A stretch of 64,000 bases of DNA from Pisolithus tinctorius (Eukaryota > Basidiomycota > Agaricomycetes > Boletales > Pisolithaceae): NCBI GenBank assembly GCA_024663395.1, contig JANFAH010000008.1, forward strand, positions 2,046,001 to 2,110,000, written 5' to 3'. Of this stretch, positions 44,606 to 56,021 are shown piece by piece. A program made the translations under genes and the position numbers. Each line of letters begins with the position of its first letter. The first letter of the stretch is position 1. The notes under the pieces are model-generated. The model was not told where the DNA came from, did no database searches, and saw only the letters and a program-made list of their open reading frames with translations.

Positions 44606-45706
44606 ATGTCTGCTAGCCATGCCCCTTGACTGTCCCAACTCGTTCATGCATCAACCCCCAACCCAATCGAAGCAGAGAAGACTGCTCTAAGGGGAAAGTT
44701 CATTGCCGCATCCATGACTCTGGTTGCTGAGGTGAAGTGCATGCCAGACAACAGGGAGGAGCTATGGGAAGAGAAGGTGATGTGGATGTGTAGATGGGAG
44801 CAGAGGATGGTAAGTGTCCTAGGTCTTTGAGGCTTGCAGTACTGACTGTCTTCCAGGGAGAAGTGTTCCCCCTTGTCAAGCATGGGCAAGAGCTGGGGAT
44901 TGACACCAAGATAGATGCTGCAGGCCTGCAGTGGCAGAGGCCGACAAGGCCTACGAGAAGTGGGTGGCCGTGGAGATTGCACATGGAAGGACCAACAAGG
45001 ACATGCAGATGGAAGAGGTGGTCATGCAGGCTGCCATTGAGCAAGGTGCTAGTGCTGAGGTGCTCGCAGCAACAGAGAAAATGTTGCATGTCAAAGTGGT
45101 GTCCTGTCTGGTTCGGAAGGTAAGTGCACAATCTGCATGGTGTGGTAGCAGCTGACACTGAAGTCCTAAGCAATCGTGGCAAACGGTGGTAGAGAGTGAA
45201 GATGAGGACGAGCCCAAGATCACCATCCCGCCTGGCTCAATTCTCCACAAGGTGCCCTGCACACACTGCACAGTCAAGAACACTGCATGCATAGGTCTGA
45301 TCAGGCGCATGTGCAACAGCTGCATGTGGATGAGGCAGGGGTGTGAAAAGTCAATGAAGGCCACAGGAAAGAAGGCGCAGACAGGCACACCTGTTGGTAA
45401 GTGGCGACTTTACCTCAGGAGGGTTCCAGCTGATGTCGAGTAGTGTGGTCCTCAAGGGCTGCAAAGGCTGGCCCCTCCAAGAGGGCTGCAGATGATGACA
45501 ATGAGGTGGAAGTGGTTGAGAGCCACACACGCACAAAGGGGAAGGCACCAGTGCACAGTCAGCTCGATCCCAAGGTCACGGCTGACCTCTCGCAGTCATT
45601 GAGGCTGTTGCATGCAGAGGCTGCAGAGTCACACGCTGCCTACCTTTGACTCCAGGTGCATGTGGATCAGCTCGCCGAGGCACTGGAGAAGATTGGGGTG
45701 GAGTAG
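44606..45706 (+). pseudogene. Antisense six-cysteine accessory protein of Gyp-D
   Basis: It lies opposite to pol, between the integrase and the 3' LTR, as in Gyp-A and Gyp-B. Exon 1 starts at ATG 44606 (MSASHAP, then TGA where CGA is expected, LSQLVHAS). A GTAAGT intron follows at about 44814. A middle exon reads ADKAYEKWVAVEIAHGRTNK and VLAATEKMLHVKVV. An intron begins at about 45121. The cysteine-cluster exon follows, spaced C-x2-C-x6-C-x7-C-x2-C-x6-C (about 45259-45344). A final exon from about 45441 has SKRAADDDNEVEVVE and a helical C-terminus ending at TAG 45704-45706. A second TGA lies in YL-stop-LQVHVDQL. Splice sites are by eye. Function is unknown. Confidence 0.65.
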
Positions 45707-46668
45707 AAACATCTGTAGTTAGTTTAGACCCATTGCATTGTCCATCCTGCATGTCAGCGTGCATTGCGCTGAATATACCGCCTTTCTTGCTTCTGTGTGA
45801 AGTTGCAAACAACTCGAAGTGCTTGAAGATGTTCTGCAGGACAGTGTGGCCACAGTAGGATACAATGCGCGGGGTACTGCCCAACTTGTCTCCTTTGTGC
45901 AACTTTTGACTTCTCTCAATGGTAAGTCCTTGTGAAATGATCTTGATGGTAGGATGTGACAGAATGGTGGAGAGAGAGCGAAGGGACTGTTTATTGGGTA
46001 ACTGTGATGGTCTTTGGGTATTAATTGTAAGGAAGTGGGAGGAGAATTGAAAGAAAAATAGATCAAGGGGCACATGCTGACTGCGCGATTGAAGAAGAAA
46101 TGCACGGGGTGGTTGCAAGTATCCGTGGTATAGAGTGTCTGAGGACGGCATCAGCAAGACTAGTAAGAGAGATCGGAGAGATGTTGTTTTGGCTATATAC
46201 TTATTTGGTGTTTTGTTATTTTTCTAGATGGTTTTGGACTTTTTGTAAGTGGTTTTTATGTTTTTTGAGCGAGGACTAGCTATTAGTAGAATCACCAGAC
46301 AAATCCTGGGGTGGAATAGAGGTCTCTGGACGAAACCTAGGGTGAAACAGATAAGAGGAAACAAACTATGTCTGATATCAGGTGGAGTGAGTGGTATGCT
46401 GGTCACCCCTGCAGGGGACTTTGAACGCTGACTGTCCCCAGTCAGTATGGGAGAAGGAAAAAGGGTAGCAGAAGAAGCCATGGGGAGGCAGGCAAGGCTG
46501 CAGATGGAGGTATGGGTATCGTGGGAGAAGGGGGTATGGGGGAATAGCGCGATGGAGAAACTGTGGATACTGTAAAGGACAGATAGTCAGCTGTCCATGG
46601 CAAAAGCCTCTATATCATCATGAGTGGGATCTTCCTCAGCTTTCTCGAGAAGGCGGTCAAGTTCTTCA
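45707..46668. other. Gyp-D spacer between antisense gene and pol end
   Basis: No gene is recognisable. At 46403-46446 a motif (CCTGCAGGGGACTT, GCTGAC, CCCCAGTCAG) repeats the one found right after the 3' LTR at 44309-44352. Purine-rich runs lie at 46447-46480. Confidence 0.55.
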
Positions 46669-47840
46669 TCATCCAACCCAGTAATGCGAGTCATGGTTGA
46701 GCAGGTGGTAGGGAAGTAAATGGAATGCAGCGAAGCAGAGCTTGGAGATGGAGCCATCCAACTCAGCCAGCAGGTATGAACCCCCAGTGGTCCGACGAAG
46801 GACGACCATGGGACCAGTGTACCATGGCTTCGTCTTCCAGTTCAGTTCTTTTTCTACACAGGAGTTGCAGACAAGCATGAGGGCGCTGGGAGCGAAGTTA
46901 TGGTCTTTAATGCGATGCTGAAAGGCAGTTTTGAACTGCTGGATAGACTGGAAGTGTGTGCAGAGGACATTGCCACCAACCTGATCTAAGTCATCCTGGT
47001 GCTTCTGTAACTGGCGGGCATGCCAAGCAATCAGTTCTGTGGTAGTCAGTGGTGTCGCATCATCATTGGATAGGGGCAAAAGGAAAGTAGCCTCAGCAAG
47101 GTTGAATGGGAACATCGGTTCGACACTGTGTACCATGAAGTAAGGGGATAGACCCATGGATTTCAAGATGGTGACCCACTCAGCCCAGAACATGGAGTGC
47201 ACAATGGTGTGCCAGTGGTGGTCATTATTTTTGCAGCTCTTCATGATAGCCTCGTGAACATCATAGTGCTGATGCTCTACAATGCCATTAGCCTGAGAGT
47301 TGTAAGGAGAGATATGGATGTGATGGATATGATATTGTGCAGCTAGGGCATCTAAGGCTTGGACAAATGTGGGACCATTGTCAGTGACAATTTTGGTGAG
47401 CAGACCCCAGTGACATAGAATGTCCTTGAAGATGAAGGATGCAAGCACAGTACTATTTTCCGCCTGCAACATGCACCATTCGGGATATGAGGTGAGCATG
47501 CAATGAGCCTGCACTATGTAGTGGTAGCCGCCAGCTTTGGGCATTAGCATCGTGTCAATGTGAGCTTTATGAAACAGGCCCCCTATCATGGGTACAGTGG
47601 GGGGGATATGAAGCTTCTGTGTCTGGCAGATCTGGCATTCGTGACAAGTGTGGACATACCACTTCACATCCTCAACAAGAAGAGGCCACCAGAAGAAAAG
47701 GAGAAGGTGCATATGGACTGTAAAGACACCCTTGTGCCCGAGGTCATCATGTGCTTCTTTGATGAATGATACCACTTGGATTCATCAATGACCAGCTGGT
47801 GCTGTCGATGCGGTTCCCTATGCCATAGATTACCATCTAG
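46669..47840 (-). CDS. Gyp-D integrase with C-terminal domain
   Basis: It is a 368-residue open frame from 47775, with homologous sequence slightly upstream. Zinc-binding HHCC is seen as EAHDDLGHKG and CHECQICQ. The catalytic D-D-E lies in HIDTMLMPK, VTDNGPTF and NGIVEHQHYDVHEA. The C-terminal domain reads LNWKTKPWYTGPMVVLRR and GGSYLLAELDG, typical of gypsy integrases after the GPY/F region. No chromodomain follows. This is the least damaged part of Gyp-D Pol, with no internal stop over 1.1 kb. Confidence 0.9.
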
Positions 47841-47903
47841 GAGGAAAAAGTGGCTAGCCAAACTGAAGAAGGATGAGTACTGCACATCAGTAAGGTCAGG
47901 AGG

Positions 47904-48546
47904 TCACTCACAGGTCACGAGGAATGTGCAGATCATTTCTATCTTCGCTTTGTGTGCCTGGGCTTTTGTGGACCGCAGGATGGCAGGGTCATCAGGGGTA
48001 TCAGAAGGGTTATTAGCATCAGCAGTCACAGCAAATGCGAGATAAAAGGATGCAGGTGGCGGGAGGCTCACCTGATGATAAGCAGGTGGCAGTAAGGAAT
48101 GGTGATCTTGACTGGAAAGTGACATAGGAGGTGGGCGGTCATTGACAACCTGTGTAGAGAAAGAGTAAAAACAGTCTAGCCAATCCTCATGGTCATCATC
48201 CTTGGGTGGGTTGAGCTCCGACCATGGATGGTGGGATAAGCCATCAGGGCCAGCATGCCTGTTTGCAGGGACATGCATGAGTTTGAACGAGAAGAGGAGG
48301 ACACCAGTGATCCACTGATTGATTGTTGCATTAGGCTGCAGATCTGGGTTATTTATCATGCCCTTAATATACTTTGCATCTACCTCCACAGTGAAGTTAG
48401 TGAGACCGAAGATGTATACATGTACCGCATGCAATGCGCAGAAGAGACCATACAACTCAAGTTTGGCCTGGGAGTAGCGGCTTTCCACTTCATTGAGGGT
48501 GATGGATCTGAAGTGACTTGGGTACCACCTGCCATCTTTGCTGAGC
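47904..48546 (-). pseudogene. Gyp-D RNase H region
   Basis: The phrases VESRYSQAKLELYGLFCALH, FTVEVDAKYIKGMI and HVPANRHAGPDGLSH are the gypsy RNase H and connection region. On the other side of the Tc1-like insertion the frame continues with IAVGYILYY (about 50070-50100). A TAG appears at the joint. Confidence 0.85.
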
Positions 48547-48548
48547 TA

Positions 48549-50065
48549 AAGTGGCTCAAAAAAGTGTCCCAATGTTGGGTGATGTTGGAAAGAGTTGAGA
48601 TTTATGAGAGAGCCAATAGGAATTAGTTCAAACCTCTGCAGGACAAAAGATAGTACTAGCTGTTGCCTTGACAACAAGGGCTTGCATATGTAATTTGGTT
48701 GACATGCCACCAAGATATAACCATTTTAAAATGACATGTCATTGGGACACTTTTTTGAGCATGATGTTGTCAGTCATTATTTAGTAAATATCATAAAGAT
48801 TTGACAACTTCTGAGGGATTTTTTGCTTCATCCCTGACTGATTATGTAATGTACATAATCCTGAGCCATAAAAATGGCTTGGGTCCCACTCAGCTAACCC
48901 TACTTCACCATGAAATGCATTTTTGCCTCTGCTAGAGCAAATATCCACCTTCTTTCTGAATCTGGCCTTTCTGCTCATCAAATCTCCTCCACAACTGGTC
49001 AGGGGAGCTCTACTGTGGCCAGGGTCATCAAAGAGTTCCAGCTAGATTAAGGAAAACCTCAAACTAGGACATCCTTACCAGCCTTCTTCTCCTGGCAGAG
49101 GAGAATATTCACCAGTATGACCTCTGGAAGAGCTGAAAATGCTGTCCAGGCTGCCCATATAATGTGTGTGGCTGTTCCCTCTCCTGTCACTTCCCAAACT
49201 GTTTGCAGTGTGCTCAATTCTGCATCCTTGAAGGCTGTAGTCAAGCAGGAGAATTATCCTGCAAACACTTCCCTACCATTTTCCACACAAATTTCCTTGC
49301 ATCTGGTCCAATACTATTGATCTTGGGCTCAACTGACCAGATGACCATAGTGCAGTCATCTACAGTCCAGTTTTGGTGCTTAAGAGCAAAGGCAAGTCAC
49401 TGTTGTGTATGCTTGCAAGACAAGAGTGGCATCTCCTGCTTGACAATCACCTTCAGGGATGCAGAATTGAGCACACTGCAAACAGTTTGGGAAGTGACAG
49501 GAGAGGGAACAGCCACACACATTATATGGGCAGCCTGGACAGCATTTTCAGCTCTTCCAGAGGTCATACTGGTGAATATTCTCCTCTGCCAGGAGAAGAA
49601 GGCTGGTAAGGATGTCCTAGTTTGAGGTTTTCCTTAATCTAGCTGGAACTCTTTGATGACCCTGGCCACAGTAGAGCTCCCCTGACCAGTTGTGGAGGAG
49701 ATTTGATGAGCAGAAAGGCCAGATTCAGAAAGAAGGTGGATATTTGCTCTAGCAATTATGTACATTACATAATCAGTCAGGGATGAAGCAAAAAATCCCT
49801 CAGAAGTTGTCAAATCTTTATGATATTTACTAAATAATGACTGACAACATCATGCTCAAAAAAGTGTCCCAATGACATGTCATTTTAAAATGGTTATATC
49901 TTGGTGGCATGTCAACCAAATTACATATGCAAGCCCTTGTTGTCAAGGAAACGGTTAGTACTACCTTTCGTCCTGCATGCATTTTAACTAATTCCTATTG
50001 GCTCTCTCATAAATCCCAACTCGTTCCAAAATCACCAAACATTGGGACACTTTTTTGAGCCACTG
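48549..50065. mobile_element. Fold-back Tc1/mariner-like element (1517 bp)
   Basis: Flanked by TA (48547-48548 and 50066-50067). Ends read AGTGGCTCAAAAAAGTGTCC inverted to each other. The two halves are near-perfect inverted copies over most of their length (about 48549-49290 against 49440-50065). Each carries the N-terminal part of a transposase helix-turn-helix region (ISSTTGQGSSTVARVIKEF, then TSGRAENAVQAAHI and PVTSQTVCSVLNSASLKAVV). No DDE domain is recognised. The central unique part is about 49290-49440. Confidence 0.85.
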
Positions 50066-50181
50066 TAGTAGAGGATATAGCCAACTGCGATGACCAAGGT
50101 GTTGACTGCTAGAATTACTTCGCGACTGCACTCGTAGTCAATTCTTTGGAGTGCAGGGGACTTTACAATTTCATTCTTGAG

Positions 50182-50764
50182 TCATTGCATGGCAGCATGT
50201 TGTGGTTCATCCCATGTGAATGGTACATCTTTCCGCATGAGTGTGACTAGCGGCTGCACGATCTGTGTCAGGTTGCGGCACTCAGGCCAGTTGCAGATCT
50301 TCTGCACTTTGCTCTCTTCCAGAATGCGACCTTCAAAGGTGCACTTGTGGCTGACAATCACAGCGGATGGAGCGGCTAGCACAAACTTCTTTGCCGAGAC
50401 GGTGGCTCTGATGTTCTGCAAACACTGAAGGATACAGTTAACAACTATACAGTGATTCCAGATAAATCTCTGAATCCCAGGATTCTCTGGGATAGTCTCA
50501 TAGGAGCCATCTGCATGCTGATAGTGGGTGGTCTCAGATTTTACGGGGATGTCATCTATGAAGGGCAGGGTATGATGTGGGATCTCATCCTGGAGAACAA
50601 ATGCAGTATCTCCCTGGTATACCTGTACCGCATTTGCATGACCTTGCAGCAGGGTAGTAAGCCGATGTGGTCCGAGCAGGGTACCGAAAGTGGTGAGGTC
50701 GCAGGAATCCACATGAAGTGTGTGCTGGTCATACCCAGAGTAGAGGTCCATCATCACATACACC
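50182..50764 (-). pseudogene. Gyp-D reverse transcriptase, catalytic part
   Basis: It reads MMDLYSGYDQHTLHVDS, then LPFIDDIPV, the FxDD catalytic box (about 50540), and CTFEGRILEESKVQKICNWP. This is the second half of the RT; the first half lies beyond solo LTR E2 (51628-52497). Confidence 0.88.
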
Positions 50765-51627
50765 TGTCATATCCATGACTCTCGGACTCGGACTCAGTCC
50801 AGTCCAGACCCCTAGCCCCTATCTCCGGTCAAGTCCGGTCCTGGTCCAGCCTAGAAAACCCAATCCCAGCCCTAGATAACTCAACTCCGGCCTGCATAAC
50901 CCAAGTCCGCTGTTTTACCCCTATCTCCGGTCTGTTTCGGCCTCCCAGCCTTGCGCTGCTCCACCCTGGTCCTCCTAGGTCTATGTCTGGGTCACCCGGA
51001 CATAACTCCAGTCTGTTTCCCTTTGTTTGTACTATATTTAGTCTAGCCCGTTCATCTGACTTTGCTTACTGTACAAATCCTGTGTCTGACCCCAGTATGC
51101 CGGTCACCCGGACTTGGGCTATTAGCCTCAGCACAGCCACTGTGGCTATCCACTCTCTTGCTAATCATCTTGCTAATAGCTTATTCACAAGTCCAGCTTC
51201 ATGTTCGTTACTCCAGACCGGCCTCATGTATTTAACCCCTGTACATACTTTGTAGCACCCTCAGTCAGAATATCAATTAAGTATTACCCTCAACTCTGTA
51301 CTACACCCTGAGACTACTCTATAGCTAAGGCCAAGCCTTAAGCCATCCCCAGCCCCTGTCCTGGACCTCTCCCCAGCTTGCATAAGGGTACAGCACATAA
51401 GCTGAGACCAAGGGAGGTAGATCCAACCCCAGACTGGCTTCCCCTTGTGTGCACTCCAACACTGGTTGGTTTCCCATGCTACCAGTCTTGTTCCCATGCT
51501 CCCGGCCTTAAGTCTGGCCCTCCGGACTTAGCCCCTGACCTCTGGCCTTAACTCCAGTCTAACAGGACTTGGCCCCTGTCACCTGGTCTTGAAGCCTGGT
51601 CACCTGAGGGTAAACCTGTACTTCACA
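50765..51627 (+). repeat. Solo LTR E2 (863 bp)
   Basis: It has the same ends as E1. The duplication is ACACC (50760-50764) against ACACT (51628-51632). It is inserted in the RT of Gyp-D. The LTR core lies near 51374-51415. Confidence 0.92.
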
Positions 51628-52497
51628 ACACTGCATATCCAGCAAAGGATTCTGCGAGATGTTCTATGAAGGGTGGAATGGACACATCATGGATGGTCAC
51701 TGCATTCAGGGGCTGTAAGTCATGCACAAGGCGAAGAGACTTTCTGTCTTTCTTTACTACACAGAACCAGTGGGAGCGGTAAGCCACGTAGAAGGTTCAT
51801 ACATGCCGGACTTGATGCGATCTTTGATCATGTCTATGACTTGGGCATGTATTGCATTTGGGATAGGGATATTGAGTTGGACCCAAGGCATGTGTGGAAT
51901 TGTAGGAATCTTTACTGGTGGAAAATAGCATTCATCTAGGTGTCCACACTCTGTAATGTCCCAGGCAAATGTGGACTCATGGACTGAAACAAGCCAAGTT
52001 GCAAGTTTAAGTTCCTCTGGCCAAAGCCAATCTGCAGGATCGAGGTCAAGTTCTGTGGCCTGTTTGGCAGTGAAGTGGATGCTGGGAGCGAAGTCTGGTG
52101 GATGGGTTGGAAGTGGTTGGAGACCAGTGAGCAGGTCATCAGGCAGGCTGTGCACGATGCAGTATTCTTCTGCCATCAGGGCAGGTACCATCCGAACCTT
52201 CTTGGCAACTGGCTTGTAAACGAGAGTGCAAACCGCAGGGTCTAGTTGATAAACTCTGCCGAATGCGGCTATAGCAGAGGGGTTTAGTATTGTCTGAGTG
52301 GAAAAAGCAGGTGAGGGTATTCTGGTGGGTATGTTCCATGGTACGATTGCCACAGGCAAAGAGAAGCTTGTCGAAGTGAAGGCTAGTGATGAGACTGTAG
52401 GACTGAGGAATGGATAACAGCAGCTAAATAGGAAACAGGACGTCTTGCTAGGCTCTCCCTGACCATTTGGTGGATCATTGATATTCAAAAACCCCAT
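51628..52497 (-). pseudogene. Gyp-D reverse transcriptase, N-terminal part
   Basis: It reads FGRVYQLDPAVCTLVYKPVA, then LATWLVSVHESTFAWDITE and YFPPVKIPTIPHMPWVQLNI and IKSGMYEPSTW, the entry region of the RT. It continues in another frame (HWFCVVKKDRKSLRLVHDLQ on the minus strand near 51750) up to the E2 insertion. Confidence 0.82.
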
Positions 52498-53435
52498 TTG
52501 ACTATACTTTGGTGACTATGGCAGTGCTTGCCGCACTTACAGTGTGGACAGCCCTCGCACCATGGGCACATGGGCAGAGTGTATTCGCGGCCATCATTCA
52601 GGTCTTGGAGGGTGATCTGCTGTCCGCCATCGGGATAATCATTTGTTACTGCACTCATAAGGCAGATGAACGGATGTCTGAGGAGCATGTCAAAATTGGC
52701 ATGTTCAATTACTTGAATCTGGAGCATGACTGGGCTGGTGCCAAAGTCGAGTTTCAGGTTCTCTAGTATGCCTACAGTAGTGTCTTTAGACATGTTAGCA
52801 GACATCATAGTCATGAGATGATCACAGCGCAATGGGAGCCTGATCTTTTCCCAAACACACCTGGGCATGGCGACAATTTCCAAACCGGAATCTAGTATGC
52901 AGTTGATTGTGACATCGGTCCCAGGGACCTTGGCTTCGATGCAGCAGAGTGGCAGAGTGTGGTGAGCTACGATGGAGCCATTGTCACCACAGATAATGCA
53001 GTCTCCATATTTGCGTGTGGTTCTTTGAGGATTGCAGCTGGTTAGTTCATTCACTTGTACTCCTTCTTCATCGTCGCTACAAACTACCTCAATCTCATTT
53101 GTGGTGACGCAACTCACCATGGTGATGTCTCTGAACTGTTTGTGAAACTCTGGGGCTACTGCAAATAATTCTTTGACTGGCATGGCAACACTGGTTTTGA
53201 GTATGCACTCCATGATATGCTTGGGCATGGCTTCGTCTTCAAGAGGGAATGAGTAACAATACTGGTTTTGATTGCAAGCTGCTGGGTACAGTGTCTGTGA
53301 TGGAACAATTGCCACAGGAACAGGATCCTTGCACATGGGTGTCGGAGCCAGACTAGTTGGAGGAACATATGGTTTTGTAGCAGTGGATGTTGGTGCAGGT
53401 GTAGAGGGCTCAGGTGCCTGGTGAGCAGCACGCAA
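52485..53435 (-). pseudogene. Gyp-D aspartic protease region
   Basis: The frame carries INCILDSGLEIVAMPRCVW, the D-S-G active site at about 52880, preceded by a Cys/His stretch (CIICGDNGSIVAHHTLPLCC). After the protease core (MLLRHPFICLMSAV) an unusual Cys-rich tail follows (CPWCEGCPHCKCGKHCH). The frame differs from that of the adjoining RT. Confidence 0.82.
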
Positions 53436-55363
53436 ACTTTGAACACCAGGGGAAATGATTTCCTCTTCAACAGTGGCTGCACATGGGTTGACTCATGGAG
53501 GGTTGGCAGGATGTGCCACAGGTCAAGCTGTGATTTCAACTCCATCGAAGCGGGCTTTCTTTCTGCGGGGAATGACTGCTCCCTTGTTACCTTTATCTGC
53601 TTGGTAGGTAGCCCAAGCTTGAGTGGCATATGCTTGGAAGTCAGGGTCGGCTAAGTCTGCAACAGGTTCATCAGCATCTTGGACAGTGTTTAAGAAGGCA
53701 GAAGGCTGGATCTCCAACTGCACATCAACTTCAGGATGAGCAACACAGAAGAGGTTAGCAGTGGCTTGCATGGAGCAGCAGGAGTCGCAGCGTGTGCACT
53801 AGCCTGGTCTCTGTCAGCCATGATGTGGTCAACAGCCTCTCTCAGTGAGTTACACTCGGGGAAGCATGGAATTTGGCTTCCATCCACAAGATAGAGACAG
53901 TTGTCTGTACCTCTCATGATCTTACCAGCACAGATATAAACTTCTACGAGCATGCACATCCTTGTCCAGTGGTTGGGGTCTGCACAGAAACCACAGCCAG
54001 GTCTGCATTGCTGTGGCAGAGGCTGTGTCTGGAAGTTGTATTCCTGTTTAACGACAGTACCAGCTGGTGGCACCTGCAGCATGTAAGCCGATGAGGGAGG
54101 TGCAGCTGGTGAGGGCACGGTACCCATCATTGGTACTGCACTATGGAGAGTGGATCCCATCAGAAGGAACTTGGTGGCTTTGATGACTTCTGCGAGTGGG
54201 TATGGGTTGTCAGGGTGGAGGTCGGTGCAGACTATGGAGAGTCGATGATGAATACGATCTGTGATGGCCCTTGGGAAGCCATTCAGGAACATGGAATCCC
54301 ATTCTGTCTCTGCAAGCTTTTTAGTTTTAATGAGGAGGGCAGAAATCTTAGCAAATTTCCACTGGTATTCTCTGAGGTCATCCTGGTTCCATGTAGGCTT
54401 AGACTGATATTCTTTGACGAGATACTGCAGATCCATGTGGCAATAGTGGTCGTCACCCTCACAGCCAGGGTACAAACCCTTAACAGCGACTACGAAGGCA
54501 TCCCAGTCATTGGCCGTGGGAGTGGCTGCTGGAAGCATTTGCCAGACCTTGGCTTCTTCGAGGTCAGCATAGCGGATTGCAGCTCTGATCTTGCCACGGT
54601 CATCAACAGCAGCGAGAGTACCGAGGAAGTTGATCTCTTTGAGGTAGCATGGAAGCTGTGTGGGAGAATCTCTGCTAAATTTAGGTGAGTTTTGTGTACT
54701 GTGGAGCAGCATCTGAAACTGAGGATTAGCCATTGGTGGGTTAACCTGTGGTGGCAGGGCCAGATTGGTAATGGGTGGAACAGGTATTGGTTGCGGGTGC
54801 AAAGTGGTTGGTATAGTGTGCAAGTGAGCTGGCAGAAGTGTTGGCAGGTTACTAATTGGCTGATGGGTGGTCTGCAACTGAGTGAGTGGTCGCAGCAGTG
54901 TGGTGGATGGAACTGAGAGTCTGGGTATAGATTCAGAGGTGTCAAAGAGACAGGACAAAGAGGGCATTGGTGATGATGAATCAGATGATGTGACAGGTGT
55001 TAAAGGTGATGGTGGGGTTTCGGGCCTTTGGGGAGTCAAGTGGATAAAGCCACCAGGAAAATCAGGGGCAGTGAGATCTAGGTGATCCGACACGATGGAT
55101 ATCTGATCTGCCAAGATATCAGGAGGAGTGATCGCAGGTAGTACCCATGGAATGTCAGCAGGTAATTGTGCGTGATCCAGTGTTATGGGTGAAACAGGGC
55201 AGAAAATGTTGGAGTCTTCTGACAGGTTGAGATTGTGAAAGTGCAGGCATAAGTTTTCTAGTTTGGTGCATTCAGCAGTGCGCCTGAGCGACCTTCTGGA
55301 AGCAACAGCAGAATCCCTCGCAGTGGGCTCCAGTTGTAGGAATAAGTCCAAGTAGCTGTACAA
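53436..55363 (-). pseudogene. Gyp-D Gag
   Basis: The main frame 55363-53690 is 557 residues. It has a Pro/Ser/Thr-rich N-terminal half, then FLGTLAAVDDRGKIRAAIRY and WDAFVVAVKGLYPGCEGDD, the Gag core. The zinc knuckle CGFCADPNHWTRMC (about 54000) is followed by a LYLVDGSQIPCFPEC stretch. After 53690 coding continues in other frames (DEPVADLADPDFQAYATQAW, then KARFDGVEIT), so one or more indels are present. The region upstream of 55363 is the primer site and LTR. Confidence 0.85.
55310..55334 (-). promoter_or_regulatory. tRNA primer-binding site of Gyp-D
   Basis: Two bases after the 5' LTR the minus strand reads TGGAGCCCACTGCGAGGG. It starts with TGG, as expected for pairing with a tRNA 3' CCA end. 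The tRNA was not identified. Confidence 0.65.
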
Positions 55364-56017
55364 TACAAGCTAAATGGCTTAGATAACAACAATAAAAATG
55401 AAGGGAATGAAATGTTCACCCCAAGGGATTCTGGACTGTCGAGACTAGAAGGTGAGACCCAGCGCTTGGTAGCAGTAGTGGTTCGTGATGCATGTGGCGT
55501 GGTCCGCAGAGTAGTACTGGTGATGCGAGCAGTGTGAGTGGTATACGTAGTTCGTGCGTGGTGGAATGCAAGACATGTGGTGTAGACAAAGTGCAAAGGA
55601 AACTTGTGGTCACCTTCCAAGTGCCAAAAGGTCCTATTCTGTACCTAAGTACAGGGCTTTATAGTCTGGGAAAACCTGGAACCTAAGTAAGACAAGGTAC
55701 AGTAAGGGAAAACCATGCGACAGTGCATAGACACAAGACAGGATGGGCCGGAACAGAGGCCGAGGGTATACTACCAACAAAAAAGGGAACAGTGACCATG
55801 TTAAAAGAAAGGGTCCGAAGGAAGGAGAAGTGGCCAATGGGCAGCAGCCACGGGCATAGCCTTGCATGAGAGGGTGTGAGGGCATGGGAAGGTAGCAAGG
55901 TAGGCAGGAAGACAGCACGTGAATGTTGGTGGATGTGAGAGGGGAGCGGACATAATAGTAGTCATGGAATGGTTAATGATAGGGGCTTACGCATCCAGGG
56001 AATGCGGATTCCTCACA
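55335..56017 (-). repeat. 5' LTR of Gyp-D (683 bp)
   Basis: It is the partner of 43644-44312. Confidence 0.94.
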
Positions 56018-56021
56018 CCGC

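Larger units (their letters stand above)
43644..56017 (-). mobile_element. Gyp-D, gypsy element (12.4 kb with nested inserts)
   Basis: LTRs are 43644-44312 (3') and 55335-56017 (5'). The target duplication is probably 4 bp, CCAC (43640-43643) against CCGC (56018-56021), and this keeps the frame of Gyp-C. Gag-pol is on the minus strand and an antisense accessory gene on the plus strand. Solo LTR E2 sits in the RT, and a fold-back Tc1-like element lies before the RNase H. Confidence 0.93.
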
